DNA of 7,344 nucleotides from Flavobacteriia bacterium. Lineage in GTDB: Bacteria; Bacteroidota; Bacteroidia; Flavobacteriales; Flavobacteriaceae. A program made the position numbers and the translations under genes. Every line of letters begins with the position of its first letter. The stretch's first letter is position 1. The notes under the pieces were generated by a model, which had not been told where the DNA came from, ran no database searches, and saw only the letters and a list, made by a program, of their open reading frames with translations. The stretch lies in assembly GCA_011330545.1 (NCBI GenBank), contig DRQI01000208.1, positions 1 to 7,344 on the forward strand, in the 5' to 3' direction. Below are positions 1 through 6,819 of the stretch, piece by piece.

Positions 1-651
1 CAAAACAGCGATTGGAATACCGTAATTAAAGACATTAAACCCCAATTTTACAGAGGTACACAGCTTTTGTATAAATATGTAGATAAAATTTCTTATTGGG
101 CCGGAAATGAGTTTCTCTTTTTTGACACCAAACAAATTAGAACAGCAACCAATAATGTAGCAAGGGTTGATCTCAATGACATTTTCGACACCTATTTATA
201 TTTGGATGAAGAACGCAAACATAAGCCGTATACACTTTATCCCGATATCAACGGCAATTTTGTAATCAGGGCTATTGATGTTGATGAAGCAGCAACTGAA
301 GCCGATTATACATGGGTACATTTTGCCTTAGAATCTTTTGAGGAGTTGGGAGACGATGATATTTATATTTATGGAAATTTTAACGGATGGCAACTCACCG
401 AAGAAAACAAAATGACTTATGATGACACCAGTAAATTGTACACGGGTAAGTTATTGCTAAAACAAGGATTTTACAATTATATGTATATTACTGCAACAAA
501 AGAAGGCACTATAAACAACCACGCTATTGAAGGCTCTTTTTATCAAACTGAAAACGATTATTCGGTGCTAGTGTATTACAAGCCGTTTGGAAGCCGCTAT
601 GACCAAGTAATTGGTTATGGTACGGCAAATTCTGAAAATTTACGCAACTAA
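1..651 (+). CDS. DUF5103 / type IX secretion system plug-family protein, C-terminal part (5' truncated by window)
   Basis: The reading frame is open from base 1 to the TAA at 649-651 and gives 216 residues with no credible start, so the true start lies upstream of the window. The residues resemble the C-terminal half of the Bacteroidota DUF5103 family, whose N-terminal domain is named after the T9SS plug. In Flavobacterium johnsoniae a protein called Plug was found to occlude the periplasmic side of the SprA translocon; assigning that role here is inference from family resemblance. Visible features are an early stretch with YVDKISYWAGNEF and a beta-rich C-terminal domain. That domain contains YIYGNFNGW (around 373-390) followed by LYTGKLLLKQGFYNYMY, a pattern like E-set/CBM48 glycogen-binding-like folds. 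The signal peptide expected for a periplasmic protein would be in the missing part. The next gene, apaG, has its own promoter 90 bp on, so an operon is not implied. The family call is fairly secure; the secretion role is less so. Confidence 0.75.
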   Translation, partial: QNSDWNTVIKDIKPQFYRGTQLLYKYVDKISYWAGNEFLFFDTKQIRTATNNVARVDLNDIFDTYLYLDEERKHKPYTLYPDINGNFVIRAIDVDEAATEADYTWVHFALESFEELGDDDIYIYGNFNGWQLTEENKMTYDDTSKLYTGKLLLKQGFYNYMYITATKEGTINNHAIEGSFYQTENDYSVLVYYKPFGSRYDQVIGYGTANSENLRN

Positions 652-705
652 ATAATACTTTTGCCATCTAACGTATAAGGATATCGTAAATTTCAAAAGA
701 ATTTA

Positions 706-713
706 TATCTTTG
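706..713 (+). promoter_or_regulatory. Candidate Bacteroidota promoter -7 element for apaG
   Basis: TATCTTTG at 706-713 is an exact match to the Bacteroidota sigma-70 -7 consensus TAnnTTTG. A weak -33-like TCG (consensus TTG) lies at 684-686 with 19 bp spacing. The element sits 27 bp before the apaG ATG, leaving a short leader. The rest of the 652-740 gap shows no clear terminator hairpin for the upstream gene. Confidence 0.55.
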
Positions 714-740
714 TAACCTATATAACTACTGTATTTTACT

Positions 741-1127
741 ATGGTTCAACAAGTAACAAACGGAATTAAAATTTCTGTAAAAACAAATTTTGAAGGTACC
801 CGTTATCAAAATAGCAGGTTGTACTTTTCGTTTAGTTATAGCATTACTATCGAAAACCAAAGCAATGATTCTGTACAATTAATCAGTAGGCATTGGAAAA
901 TTTTTGACTCTCTTAAAAGTTTAGTTGTTGTTGAAGGTGAGGGAGTTATAGGAAAAAAACCGGTTATTGCCCCAAAAAAAAGATATACCTACAGTTCTTA
1001 TTGTAACCTAACTTCTCCGTTGGGTTCTATGAAGGGTTTTTTTAATATGATTAACTTTTCAACGACTAAAAAATTCAGGGTATATATTCCTTCGTTTCAG
1101 TTAATTGTTCCTGCCATTTCTAATTAA
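741..1127 (+). CDS. apaG: ApaG family protein (DUF525)
   Basis: This 128-residue protein has the usual ApaG length and consists of a single beta-sandwich (FnIII-like) domain. Diagnostic segments are VTNGIKISV at the N terminus, then YSITIENQSNDSVQLISRHW, EGEGVIGKKPVIAP, YCNLTSPLGSMKGFF, and a closing RVYIPSFQLIVP. ApaG was named from the apaGH locus of enterobacteria and is often annotated as a Co2+/Mg2+ efflux protein, but its biochemical role is not settled. The same fold occurs in eukaryotic F-box and polymerase-associated proteins. The protein has no signal peptide or membrane segment, so it should be cytosolic. The ATG at 741 matches the typical family N terminus (MVQQVT...). There is no purine-rich Shine-Dalgarno sequence, which is normal for this phylum. 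The DUF3667 gene follows 67 bp downstream on the same strand and may be partly co-transcribed. No apaH-like gene is nearby. Confidence 0.95.
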   Translation: MVQQVTNGIKISVKTNFEGTRYQNSRLYFSFSYSITIENQSNDSVQLISRHWKIFDSLKSLVVVEGEGVIGKKPVIAPKKRYTYSSYCNLTSPLGSMKGFFNMINFSTTKKFRVYIPSFQLIVPAISN

Positions 1128-1145
1128 AGCACGATATTCTTTTTT

Positions 1146-1174
1146 TTGTGTTTGATAAAAATAATGTACTTTTA
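1146..1174 (+). promoter_or_regulatory. Possible promoter for the DUF3667 gene
   Basis: TACTTTTA at 1167-1174 matches seven of eight positions of TAnnTTTG, counting the two unconstrained bases. A TTG at 1146-1148 is spaced 18 bp upstream, close to the usual -33 position. The GTG start follows 20 bp after the element. This is a weaker case than the exact matches upstream of apaG, pruA and the amidohydrolase gene, and read-through from apaG is an alternative. Confidence 0.3.
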
Positions 1175-1194
1175 GAGGGTTACAAAAACCAACA

Positions 1195-2658
1195 GTGAAA
1201 TCAACTACCCGATTTTCTAAGAATAAAAGAGGTATTGTATGCTTAAATTGTGAGCAACCCATTTCTGACAAAGATAATTTTTGCTCTAATTGCGGACAAG
1301 TGAATGACCAACTTCCGTTAAGTATCAAACAATTCATATCAGAATTCTTTGCAGGATTTTTTTCTTTCGACTCACGTTTTTTTAAGACCTTTTTTCCTTT
1401 ACTGTTCAAACCCGGAAAAGTATCAAAAGATTATATTAAAGGGAGGCGGAGGAGATATGTAAATCCGTTTCAACTCTATCTGCATGTAACGATTGTTTTC
1501 TTTTTATTACAAGGCTTATTTTCTGCCTTAGACGAATATAAAATTTCGGGTTCATTTACAAAAAAAGGGACCCAAGCCGTTCTCGATTCTATTTCTAAAC
1601 CCACCGATTCAATTTTAACTGCGTTAAAAGAAGTAAAACGCGATTTGGAAGAGCAGGGTATTGACACAGGCATTCCTACCCTTTCAGATAACGATTCAAT
1701 AAACCAAGTTAAAACCGATTCTATTTTAAAAAAATACAATTTACCTAACATAAAGAAATTTAAGATTGATACTATTGTACGGCAAACTTTAAAAAAAACA
1801 ACACAGCGAATAGATTCTATTTTTGAAAACACCGCCATTTTAGAACAATTAGATAGTAACACCCTTACGGCAATTCAAAAAGACTCGATTTTTAAAGAAC
1901 TTTACGACTCAAATATGGAGTTTATTGTCAATCAACTAGAAGGTGATAATGTTGAAAGTTGGGAACAGCTCCAATACATTTCTAAAGTAAAAGAACTATC
2001 GATAAATTATATTGAAAACCTATTAAAATTAAAAAAAATCGATTTTGTTTTAGATGACAAATACAAAACTTCGGTTGAAGACGAATTGATATTAAATATG
2101 GTTGGCAAATCACTGTTTAAAAAAATAAGTGATTTTATGGCCTATGACAGGCAACACAAAGACATTTCTATTCTACAAGCCTTAGACGATTTGGGATATA
2201 AAAAAACCCGATGGAACATTTTCTACTATAAAAAAGCAAAAGATTTTAACAAATTTAAAACGGATGCCGATTTTAGAAATTCTTATCTTGACAATATCAT
2301 CTCTAAAATTTCTATTGCCCTCTTCTTTATGTTACCGTTGTTTACCCTATTTCTTTCACTCTTATATATTCGGGGAAAGAAAAATTATACCGAACATTTA
2401 GTACTGGTTTTTAATGTACAAACGGCATTTTTTATATTTCTAATTTTCTTTACTATTTTTAACCGGATATTGAATACAGATATCGGAATAGCCCTGTTTT
2501 TTCTAGTCTTTTTATTCTATCTCTATAAGTCTTTACGCAATTTTTATAAGCAAAGCAGAATTAAAACTTTTATCAAATTTTGTATGCTTAACACCATCTA
2601 TATGTTTTTGGCAATTATCGGATTGGTAACCATTTCGTTTTTAGCATTTATATTCTAA
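1195..2658 (+). CDS. DUF3667 domain-containing zinc-ribbon membrane protein
   Basis: The 487-residue protein has an N-terminal CxxC-x10-CxxC zinc ribbon (C16, C19, C30, C33) followed by the conserved DUF3667 block: FDSRFFKTFFPLLFKPGKVSKDYIKGRRRRYVNPFQLYLHVTIVFF, given here as residues about 58-103. One hydrophobic segment lies at about 96-112, and four more cluster near the C terminus at about 371-391, 402-423, 430-446 and 460-486. Between them is a polar, helical region of roughly 250 residues, probably extracytoplasmic, with recurring DSI tripeptides. The function is unknown; the family is common in Bacteroidota. The GTG at 1195 is the only reasonable start: an in-frame stop lies at 1162-1164, no ATG or TTG intervenes, and the first internal Met is far inside. 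The 3' end overlaps the convergent NRDE gene by 18 bp. The family assignment is strong, and no function is claimed. Confidence 0.9.
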   Translation: MKSTTRFSKNKRGIVCLNCEQPISDKDNFCSNCGQVNDQLPLSIKQFISEFFAGFFSFDSRFFKTFFPLLFKPGKVSKDYIKGRRRRYVNPFQLYLHVTIVFFLLQGLFSALDEYKISGSFTKKGTQAVLDSISKPTDSILTALKEVKRDLEEQGIDTGIPTLSDNDSINQVKTDSILKKYNLPNIKKFKIDTIVRQTLKKTTQRIDSIFENTAILEQLDSNTLTAIQKDSIFKELYDSNMEFIVNQLEGDNVESWEQLQYISKVKELSINYIENLLKLKKIDFVLDDKYKTSVEDELILNMVGKSLFKKISDFMAYDRQHKDISILQALDDLGYKKTRWNIFYYKKAKDFNKFKTDADFRNSYLDNIISKISIALFFMLPLFTLFLSLLYIRGKKNYTEHLVLVFNVQTAFFIFLIFFTIFNRILNTDIGIALFFLVFLFYLYKSLRNFYKQSRIKTFIKFCMLNTIYMFLAIIGLVTISFLAFIF

Positions 2659-3357
2659 GAGTTGGATATTTTCATTCGTATTACGAACATCCTCATAGCG
2701 CATAAAAATAGTATTTTGCTCTTTTTTTACGGAAGTAATACTTACCGTTCCTCCAACTTTTCTATCCATTACCACGTCAATATTCGGGTCGCCAATACCC
2801 GCCTTATGATGAAAGTCTAAAATAGATGCCTGTGAATATTCATTCTTTGTAAGCCAGTCTGCAAACCAGTTACGCCGCAATTGTTTTACACTGTTGTCAT
2901 ATAAGGTAGAAGAAGACCATATTTGGGGTTCTTGCGGTAATATTTTGATATGTTTTTTGTTACCGTCCCAAACAAACTCAATCAATTGCAATACATCATT
3001 CCAATCGACAATTGTTAAGGTAAACTGCTCAACATCAATCAAATTAATGGCATCTAGCCCTTTGTGGATATCGTCAATTTTCAATAAGTCTTTTACAATA
3101 ATTCCCCTACTTTTTTTATAGGATGCCCTCGAGGTATGATATTCAAAACCACCGTTTAGCAAACATATCAACCTATTTTTCGAACTCGTTCCTATCCAAG
3201 TTCCACCGGCTTTGCCATCCTTAGGGTAATAAATTTCGATACCCTCTTCGATATATTTTTTAGGATGCAATGCGTGTTCCCGTGCAAACGGAACATCTCT
3301 ACTAGAAGTCAATATAAAATCTGAGTTTTGTAATGGAATATAGGTTACTGTACACAT
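2641..3357 (-). CDS. NRDE family protein (TANGO2-like)
   Basis: This 238-residue protein starts with MCTVTYIP, the family hallmark in which Cys2 becomes the N-terminal residue after Met removal and resembles an Ntn-hydrolase nucleophile. The eponymous Asn-Arg-Asp-Glu motif is degenerate here: residues 19-22 read SRDV, keeping only Arg20 and Asp21. Other conserved segments are AGGTWIGTS and ICLLNGG, and a C-terminal stretch containing GTVSITSVKK. Eukaryotic TANGO2 relatives have been linked to haem or lipid handling and Golgi organisation, but the bacterial function is not established. No signal peptide is visible, so a cytosolic location is likely. The gene is divergent from pruA across 127 bp and convergent with DUF3667, sharing the final 18 bp. 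On the minus strand I see no exact TAnnTTTG upstream of the ATG, but an AAAAGGATAAAA stretch could help ribosome binding. The family call is confident and the role unknown. Confidence 0.9.
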   Translation of the reverse strand: MCTVTYIPLQNSDFILTSSRDVPFAREHALHPKKYIEEGIEIYYPKDGKAGGTWIGTSSKNRLICLLNGGFEYHTSRASYKKSRGIIVKDLLKIDDIHKGLDAINLIDVEQFTLTIVDWNDVLQLIEFVWDGNKKHIKILPQEPQIWSSSTLYDNSVKQLRRNWFADWLTKNEYSQASILDFHHKAGIGDPNIDVVMDRKVGGTVSITSVKKEQNTIFMRYEDVRNTNENIQLLEYKC

Positions 3358-3382
3358 TTATATTCTTTTTTTATCCTTTTTC

Positions 3383-3415
3383 AACCCTTCCTGCGTTTTA
3401 AAAGCCAGAAGGGTT
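3383..3415. promoter_or_regulatory. Inverted repeat in the divergent NRDE-pruA intergenic region
   Basis: AACCCTTC at 3383-3390 is perfectly complementary to GAAGGGTT at 3408-3415, with a 17-base spacer. On the plus strand the repeat is followed by ATTTTAC. It lies between two divergent starts, where neither gene needs a terminator, and its right arm runs into the expected -33 region of pruA (TTA at 3414-3416). It could be an operator for pruA or a hairpin in the NRDE leader. A terminator reading is possible but the T-tract is short. Confidence 0.4.
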
Positions 3416-3434
3416 ATTTTACTATAAAAAGCCT

Positions 3435-3442
3435 TAACTTTG
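3435..3442 (+). promoter_or_regulatory. Candidate Bacteroidota promoter -7 element for pruA
   Basis: TAACTTTG at 3435-3442 matches TAnnTTTG exactly. A TTA at 3414-3416 is 18 bp upstream, close to the -33 position. The leader to the ATG at 3485 is about 35 bases and AT-rich, with no purine-rich Shine-Dalgarno sequence. Confidence 0.6.
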
Positions 3443-3484
3443 CAATCGCAAATTTAGTCGAAACTTATTTAAAAAATATACAAA

Positions 3485-5119
3485 ATGGCAACTGGATTTT
3501 ATAATGTACCCAAAGCAGTTAACGAACCTGTAAAATCGTATGCTCCAAACAGTGCCGAGCGTAAAGAATTATTAGCGATGTACAAAAAAATGTACGCTTC
3601 AACAGTAGATATTCCTTTCTATATCGGAAATGAAGAAATCTGTACCGGCAACACGGTTTCTATACATCCGCCACACGATATTAAGCATACCGTGGGCCAA
3701 TACCATACCGCCGATAAAAAACATATCGAAATGGCTGTTGAAAAAGCGATGGAAGCCCGTAAAACGTGGTCGAAAATGCCTTGGCAAAGCCGGGCGGCTA
3801 TCTTTTTAAAAGCCGCCGAATTATTAGCCGGGCCATACCGGGCAAAACTCAATGCTGCTACCATGATAGCACAGTCTAAAAATGTAATGCAAGCAGAGAT
3901 TGATGCGGCCTGTGAACTGATTGACTTCTTTCGGTTCAATGTAGAATTTATGACCGAAATTTATCAAAACCAACCCATTTCCTCTTCAGGAATTTGGAAT
4001 CGAATGGAATACCGCCCCTTAGAAGGTTTTGTCTATGCCATTACACCTTTTAATTTTACTTCTATTGCCGGAAATTTACCTACTTCACCCGCTATGATGG
4101 GAAATGTGGTAATTTGGAAACCCGCCCGTTCGCAAGTATATTCTGCCCATGTATTGATGCAATTGTTCAAAGAAGCCGGAGTGCCTGACGGCGTAATTAA
4201 TATGGTCACCGGCAATTCAGCCATGATTACAGAAGTATTATTAGACCATAAAGATTTCGGAGGCATTCACTTTACCGGGTCTACCCCCGTTTTTAATAGT
4301 TTTTGGGCTCATATCGGTACCAATGTCAACAAAGGAAAATACCGTTCATACCCTAGAATTGTTGGAGAAACCGGCGGGAAAGATTTTGTTTGGATGCACG
4401 CTTCTGCAGATGCAAAACAAGTGGCTACAGCATTGTCAAGAGGTGCTTTTGAATACCAAGGCCAAAAATGTTCTGCTGCCTCAAGGGCATACATTCCGAA
4501 ATCAAAATGGAACGAGGTTAAAAAATATCTCGAAGCCGATTTGCAATCGATGAAAATGGGAAGCCCCGAAGATACTTCTAACTTTATCAATGCCGTAATT
4601 GACGATAGGGCCTTTAAAAAATTAGCAAGTTATATTGACGATGCTAAAAAAGACGCAGATGCCGAAGTAATTATTGGAGGAAACTATGATAATTCTAAAG
4701 GGTATTTTATAGAACCTACGGTTATTCTAGCAAAAAAAGCAGATTATAAAACCATGTGTACCGAATTATTCGGCCCGATTTTGACCATTTTTATTTATGA
4801 AGATGATGCGTGGCGCGAAACGTTAGACTTGGTTAATAATACTTCGCCTTATGCTTTAACCGGGGCAATTTACAGTGCCGACAGGCATATTATTGATATT
4901 GCTACCGATGCCTTAGAAGATGCTGCCGGAAATTTTTATATCAATGATAAACCAACCGGAGCCGTAGTAGGGCAACAACCCTTTGGCGGTGCCAGGGGTT
5001 CAGGTACCAATGACAAAGCCGGTTCTGTTTGGAACCTACTGCGCTGGGTTTCTAACCGTACTATTAAAGAAACCTTTGTACCACCAACAGATTATCGTTA
5101 TCCGTTTTTGGAACAATAA
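3485..5119 (+). CDS. pruA: L-glutamate gamma-semialdehyde (1-pyrroline-5-carboxylate) dehydrogenase, type 1
   Basis: The enzyme oxidises L-glutamate 5-semialdehyde, the open form of 1-pyrroline-5-carboxylate, to L-glutamate with NAD+. This is the second step of proline breakdown, in the cytosol. The 544-residue length and the N-terminal pattern (FYNVPKAVNEPVKSYAP) fit the stand-alone type 1 group related to mitochondrial ALDH4A1 rather than a PutA fusion. Visible ALDH landmarks are Asn190 in PFNFTS (oxyanion hole), Lys212 in WKPAR (cofactor), FTGS at 263-266, the general base Glu295 in VGETGGKD, the nucleophile Cys329 in QGQKCSAASRAY, and PFGG at 499-502. All key residues are intact. The ATG at 3485 gives the standard N terminus. 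A promoter match lies directly upstream. No proline dehydrogenase (putA-like) gene is visible in the window, so the first step must be encoded elsewhere. The stop is followed by long palindromes at 5194-5263. Confidence 0.97.
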   Translation: MATGFYNVPKAVNEPVKSYAPNSAERKELLAMYKKMYASTVDIPFYIGNEEICTGNTVSIHPPHDIKHTVGQYHTADKKHIEMAVEKAMEARKTWSKMPWQSRAAIFLKAAELLAGPYRAKLNAATMIAQSKNVMQAEIDAACELIDFFRFNVEFMTEIYQNQPISSSGIWNRMEYRPLEGFVYAITPFNFTSIAGNLPTSPAMMGNVVIWKPARSQVYSAHVLMQLFKEAGVPDGVINMVTGNSAMITEVLLDHKDFGGIHFTGSTPVFNSFWAHIGTNVNKGKYRSYPRIVGETGGKDFVWMHASADAKQVATALSRGAFEYQGQKCSAASRAYIPKSKWNEVKKYLEADLQSMKMGSPEDTSNFINAVIDDRAFKKLASYIDDAKKDADAEVIIGGNYDNSKGYFIEPTVILAKKADYKTMCTELFGPILTIFIYEDDAWRETLDLVNNTSPYALTGAIYSADRHIIDIATDALEDAAGNFYINDKPTGAVVGQQPFGGARGSGTNDKAGSVWNLLRWVSNRTIKETFVPPTDYRYPFLEQ

Positions 5120-5193
5120 AAATTCATCTAATTAATAGCAGCACTTTATTTAGCAATGAGCGATGTTTGCTATTCTTATAAAGATAAATTAGT

Positions 5194-5226
5194 ATTCACG
5201 CCGTAACTTAAAGTCACGGTGTGAAT
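5194..5226. repeat. Imperfect 33-bp palindrome (hairpin 1 of a pair) downstream of pruA
   Basis: Two 16-base arms at 5194-5209 and 5211-5226 surround a single central base. The arms pair at 15 of 16 positions, counting one G-T wobble (5200/5220); the only mismatch is 5205/5215. The core reads AACTT-A-AAGTC. It begins 75 bp after the pruA stop, with a second, perfect palindrome two bases downstream. Confidence 0.85.
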
Positions 5227-5228
5227 TT

Positions 5229-5263
5229 TAGTGATACGATGACTTGAAGTCATCGTATCACTA
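5229..5263. repeat. Perfect 35-bp palindrome (hairpin 2 of a pair), possible pruA terminator
   Basis: Arms of 17 bases at 5229-5245 and 5247-5263 are exactly complementary around the single central base G5246. The core GACTT-G-AAGTC resembles that of the first palindrome. Downstream comes CTAAAAAAATTCTTTT, so on the plus strand the hairpin is not immediately followed by a T-tract. On the minus strand the first palindrome follows directly. It may terminate pruA transcripts, but the tandem pair and shared core also fit a dispersed REP-like element. Confidence 0.85.
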
Positions 5264-5367
5264 CTAAAAAAATTCTTTTGAAATAACCTTTTTACTCTTT
5301 AAGAACTCTGTAAATCTAAAGAAAACCTCACATCAGAATAACACTTTTCAGGCCGCCTCTTTTTTTG

Positions 5368-5375
5368 TATATTTG
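5368..5375 (+). promoter_or_regulatory. Candidate Bacteroidota promoter -7 element for the amidohydrolase-like gene
   Basis: TATATTTG at 5368-5375 matches TAnnTTTG exactly. A poor -33-like TTT lies at 5345-5347 with 20 bp spacing. The ATG at 5399 is 23 bp downstream. The rest of the 5120-5398 gap holds only the two palindromes and no credible gene. Confidence 0.55.
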
Positions 5376-5398
5376 AAACTACCTAAGTTTTTCATAAG

Positions 5399-6721
5399 AT
5401 GACAAAATACTTATTTCTAGGTTTTTTTATAACCTTATTTTTATCCTGTACTCAAAAAAAAATCTACAACAATGCCCTCGTCATTAAAAACGGAACTATT
5501 ATAGACGTAAGCAATAACGGAGCTTCTACAAATGACCTCAACGGCAAAGCGATTATCATCAAAGCCGATACCATTGCTGCCATTGTAGATGCCTCGACAA
5601 TTTCCAATAAACAACAACGACTCATTGATGCCACCGGCAAGTACATCTTACCGGGATTGACAGATGGGTTTACTGTCATTAACAACCAGAGTTATGCCAA
5701 TGCCTTTTTGTATATGGGTGTTACCGATATCATTGGCGTAGAAAGTGAACGCCGGGGGAAATTCTATTTTGGCTCCAATCCGTCTCCCAATATTCACATG
5801 TTACGCGAAGTAGGCGATGTGCGTTTGACCGACCAACAAATTCTAGACACCATCCGTAAACATCACAACAATGGTGCTGAGATATTATTAATGATGTATA
5901 AACTGACACCCGAGCAAGTTAAATTAGCGCATAATGAAGCCAAAAAATTAGGTATGGGCACTATTGGCGAACTGGGGTTTACCAAATACAAACAAGCGAT
6001 GAAATTCGGTGTTGATGCTTTTGTGCACACAACACGCTACTCATTAGATGTTGCTCCAGATAGCATGGCAATTAAAGTAGCCGAACAACCCTTTAGCAAT
6101 GATTTGGGAAGTCCGAAGTGGCGTTATTATCAATATTTAACCAACTTAGATCTCAACAGTAAAGCCTTGCAACAACATGCTGAAAATTTGGGAAAATCAA
6201 ATTCTTACATCCAACCTACCTTTGCATTGTTGTATTTAGACATGCCTTTTAGTAAAAATCCGTGGAAAGAGAAAATTGCTTCCATTCTAGATATAAATGA
6301 CATCAATAGGCCCGCAGATAAGATTACAGGAAAACACAATTATCCACCCGAAGAATTGGCGGCTTATCAAAAATTAGGTTTCAAAGAATTAAAAATTGAA
6401 AAAACATATCGAAAGCATGGGGCACATTACCTTTCGGGTAGTGCTACCGACGTTTGGGGCTCTATGCCGGGTATTTCGCTACATCAAGAGTTGGAAGTAC
6501 TTTCGCGAATTGGCTTAAACAACCGGGAAGTATTGGCTACATCTACTTCAAATTTTAATGATGCATACGGATTAAAGTTTGGAAAAATTAAAAAAGGGTT
6601 TAAAGCGAATATCTTAATTTTAGAAAACAACCCTTTAGATGATTTAGAGAATTTAAAAAATAATAAAATAGTCATCCTTAACGGAAAACAACTCGATTTG
6701 GAGGCCTTACTGCAAAAATAA
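5399..6721 (+). CDS. Amidohydrolase-superfamily lipoprotein with a degenerate metal site
   Basis: The 440-residue protein begins with a lipoprotein signal ending in LFLSC (Cys17). The following residues (TQKK) are not acidic, so it lacks the surface-export pattern of Bacteroidota lipoproteins and probably faces the periplasm. The body has the layout of imidazolonepropionase/prolidase-like amidohydrolases. It has a small N-terminal beta domain, then ILPGLTDG (83-90), a TIM-barrel region, PGISLHQELEVL (357-368), and the C-terminal signature GKIKKGFKANILILENNPLDDL. The normal LPGLIDxHxH metal motif reads LPGLTDGFTV, so both histidines are replaced (F91, V93). The usual barrel strand-5 histidine appears replaced by Glu191 in GTIGELG. 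His210 (FVHTTRYS) and Asp351 (SATDVWG) seem retained. The frame is intact, so this is not a decayed gene. The substrate is unknown. It may be a pseudo-enzyme, or an enzyme with altered metal use. A promoter match lies just upstream. Confidence 0.85.
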   Translation: MTKYLFLGFFITLFLSCTQKKIYNNALVIKNGTIIDVSNNGASTNDLNGKAIIIKADTIAAIVDASTISNKQQRLIDATGKYILPGLTDGFTVINNQSYANAFLYMGVTDIIGVESERRGKFYFGSNPSPNIHMLREVGDVRLTDQQILDTIRKHHNNGAEILLMMYKLTPEQVKLAHNEAKKLGMGTIGELGFTKYKQAMKFGVDAFVHTTRYSLDVAPDSMAIKVAEQPFSNDLGSPKWRYYQYLTNLDLNSKALQQHAENLGKSNSYIQPTFALLYLDMPFSKNPWKEKIASILDINDINRPADKITGKHNYPPEELAAYQKLGFKELKIEKTYRKHGAHYLSGSATDVWGSMPGISLHQELEVLSRIGLNNREVLATSTSNFNDAYGLKFGKIKKGFKANILILENNPLDDLENLKNNKIVILNGKQLDLEALLQK

Positions 6722-6730
6722 CAATGCGCC

Positions 6731-6805
6731 TGTCATTCAGATGAGCAAGAAAGAATTTGCGTTTCTTCGGCCTCCCGATAGCTATCGGGATTCTTCTGGA
6801 TGACA
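6731..6805. repeat. REP/MITE-like element A1 with TGTCATTCAGA ends
   Basis: This 75-bp element is bounded by TGTCATTCAGA (6731-6741) and TCTGGATGACA (6795-6805), which pair at 10 of 11 positions plus one wobble. Inside is the perfect 16-bp palindrome CCCGATAGCTATCGGG (6774-6789) and a weaker stem AAGAAA/TTTCTT (6747-6752 and 6762-6767). It starts 9 bp after the stop of the upstream gene, so it may also act as its 3' hairpin. It is followed by an A-run. Confidence 0.8.
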
Positions 6806-6819
6806 AAAAAATAAAACAC

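Noticed and set aside
1140..1147. Run of eight T after apaG as an intrinsic terminator
   Set aside because: No stable inverted repeat precedes the T-run, so it lacks the stem of an intrinsic terminator.
1164..1174. ATG at 1164 as an alternative start for the DUF3667 gene
   Set aside because: It is out of frame and meets a stop codon after three codons; the in-frame GTG at 1195 is the only workable start.
1101..1409. Minus-strand open frame of 102 codons
   Set aside because: It lies antisense across the end of apaG and the strongly conserved zinc ribbon of the DUF3667 gene, and its product resembles no family I know.
3599..4590. Several open frames of 62-106 codons, minus strand and alternate plus frame, inside pruA
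   Set aside because: All are shadows of pruA, whose catalytic residues are all in place; none has a recognisable protein family or start context.
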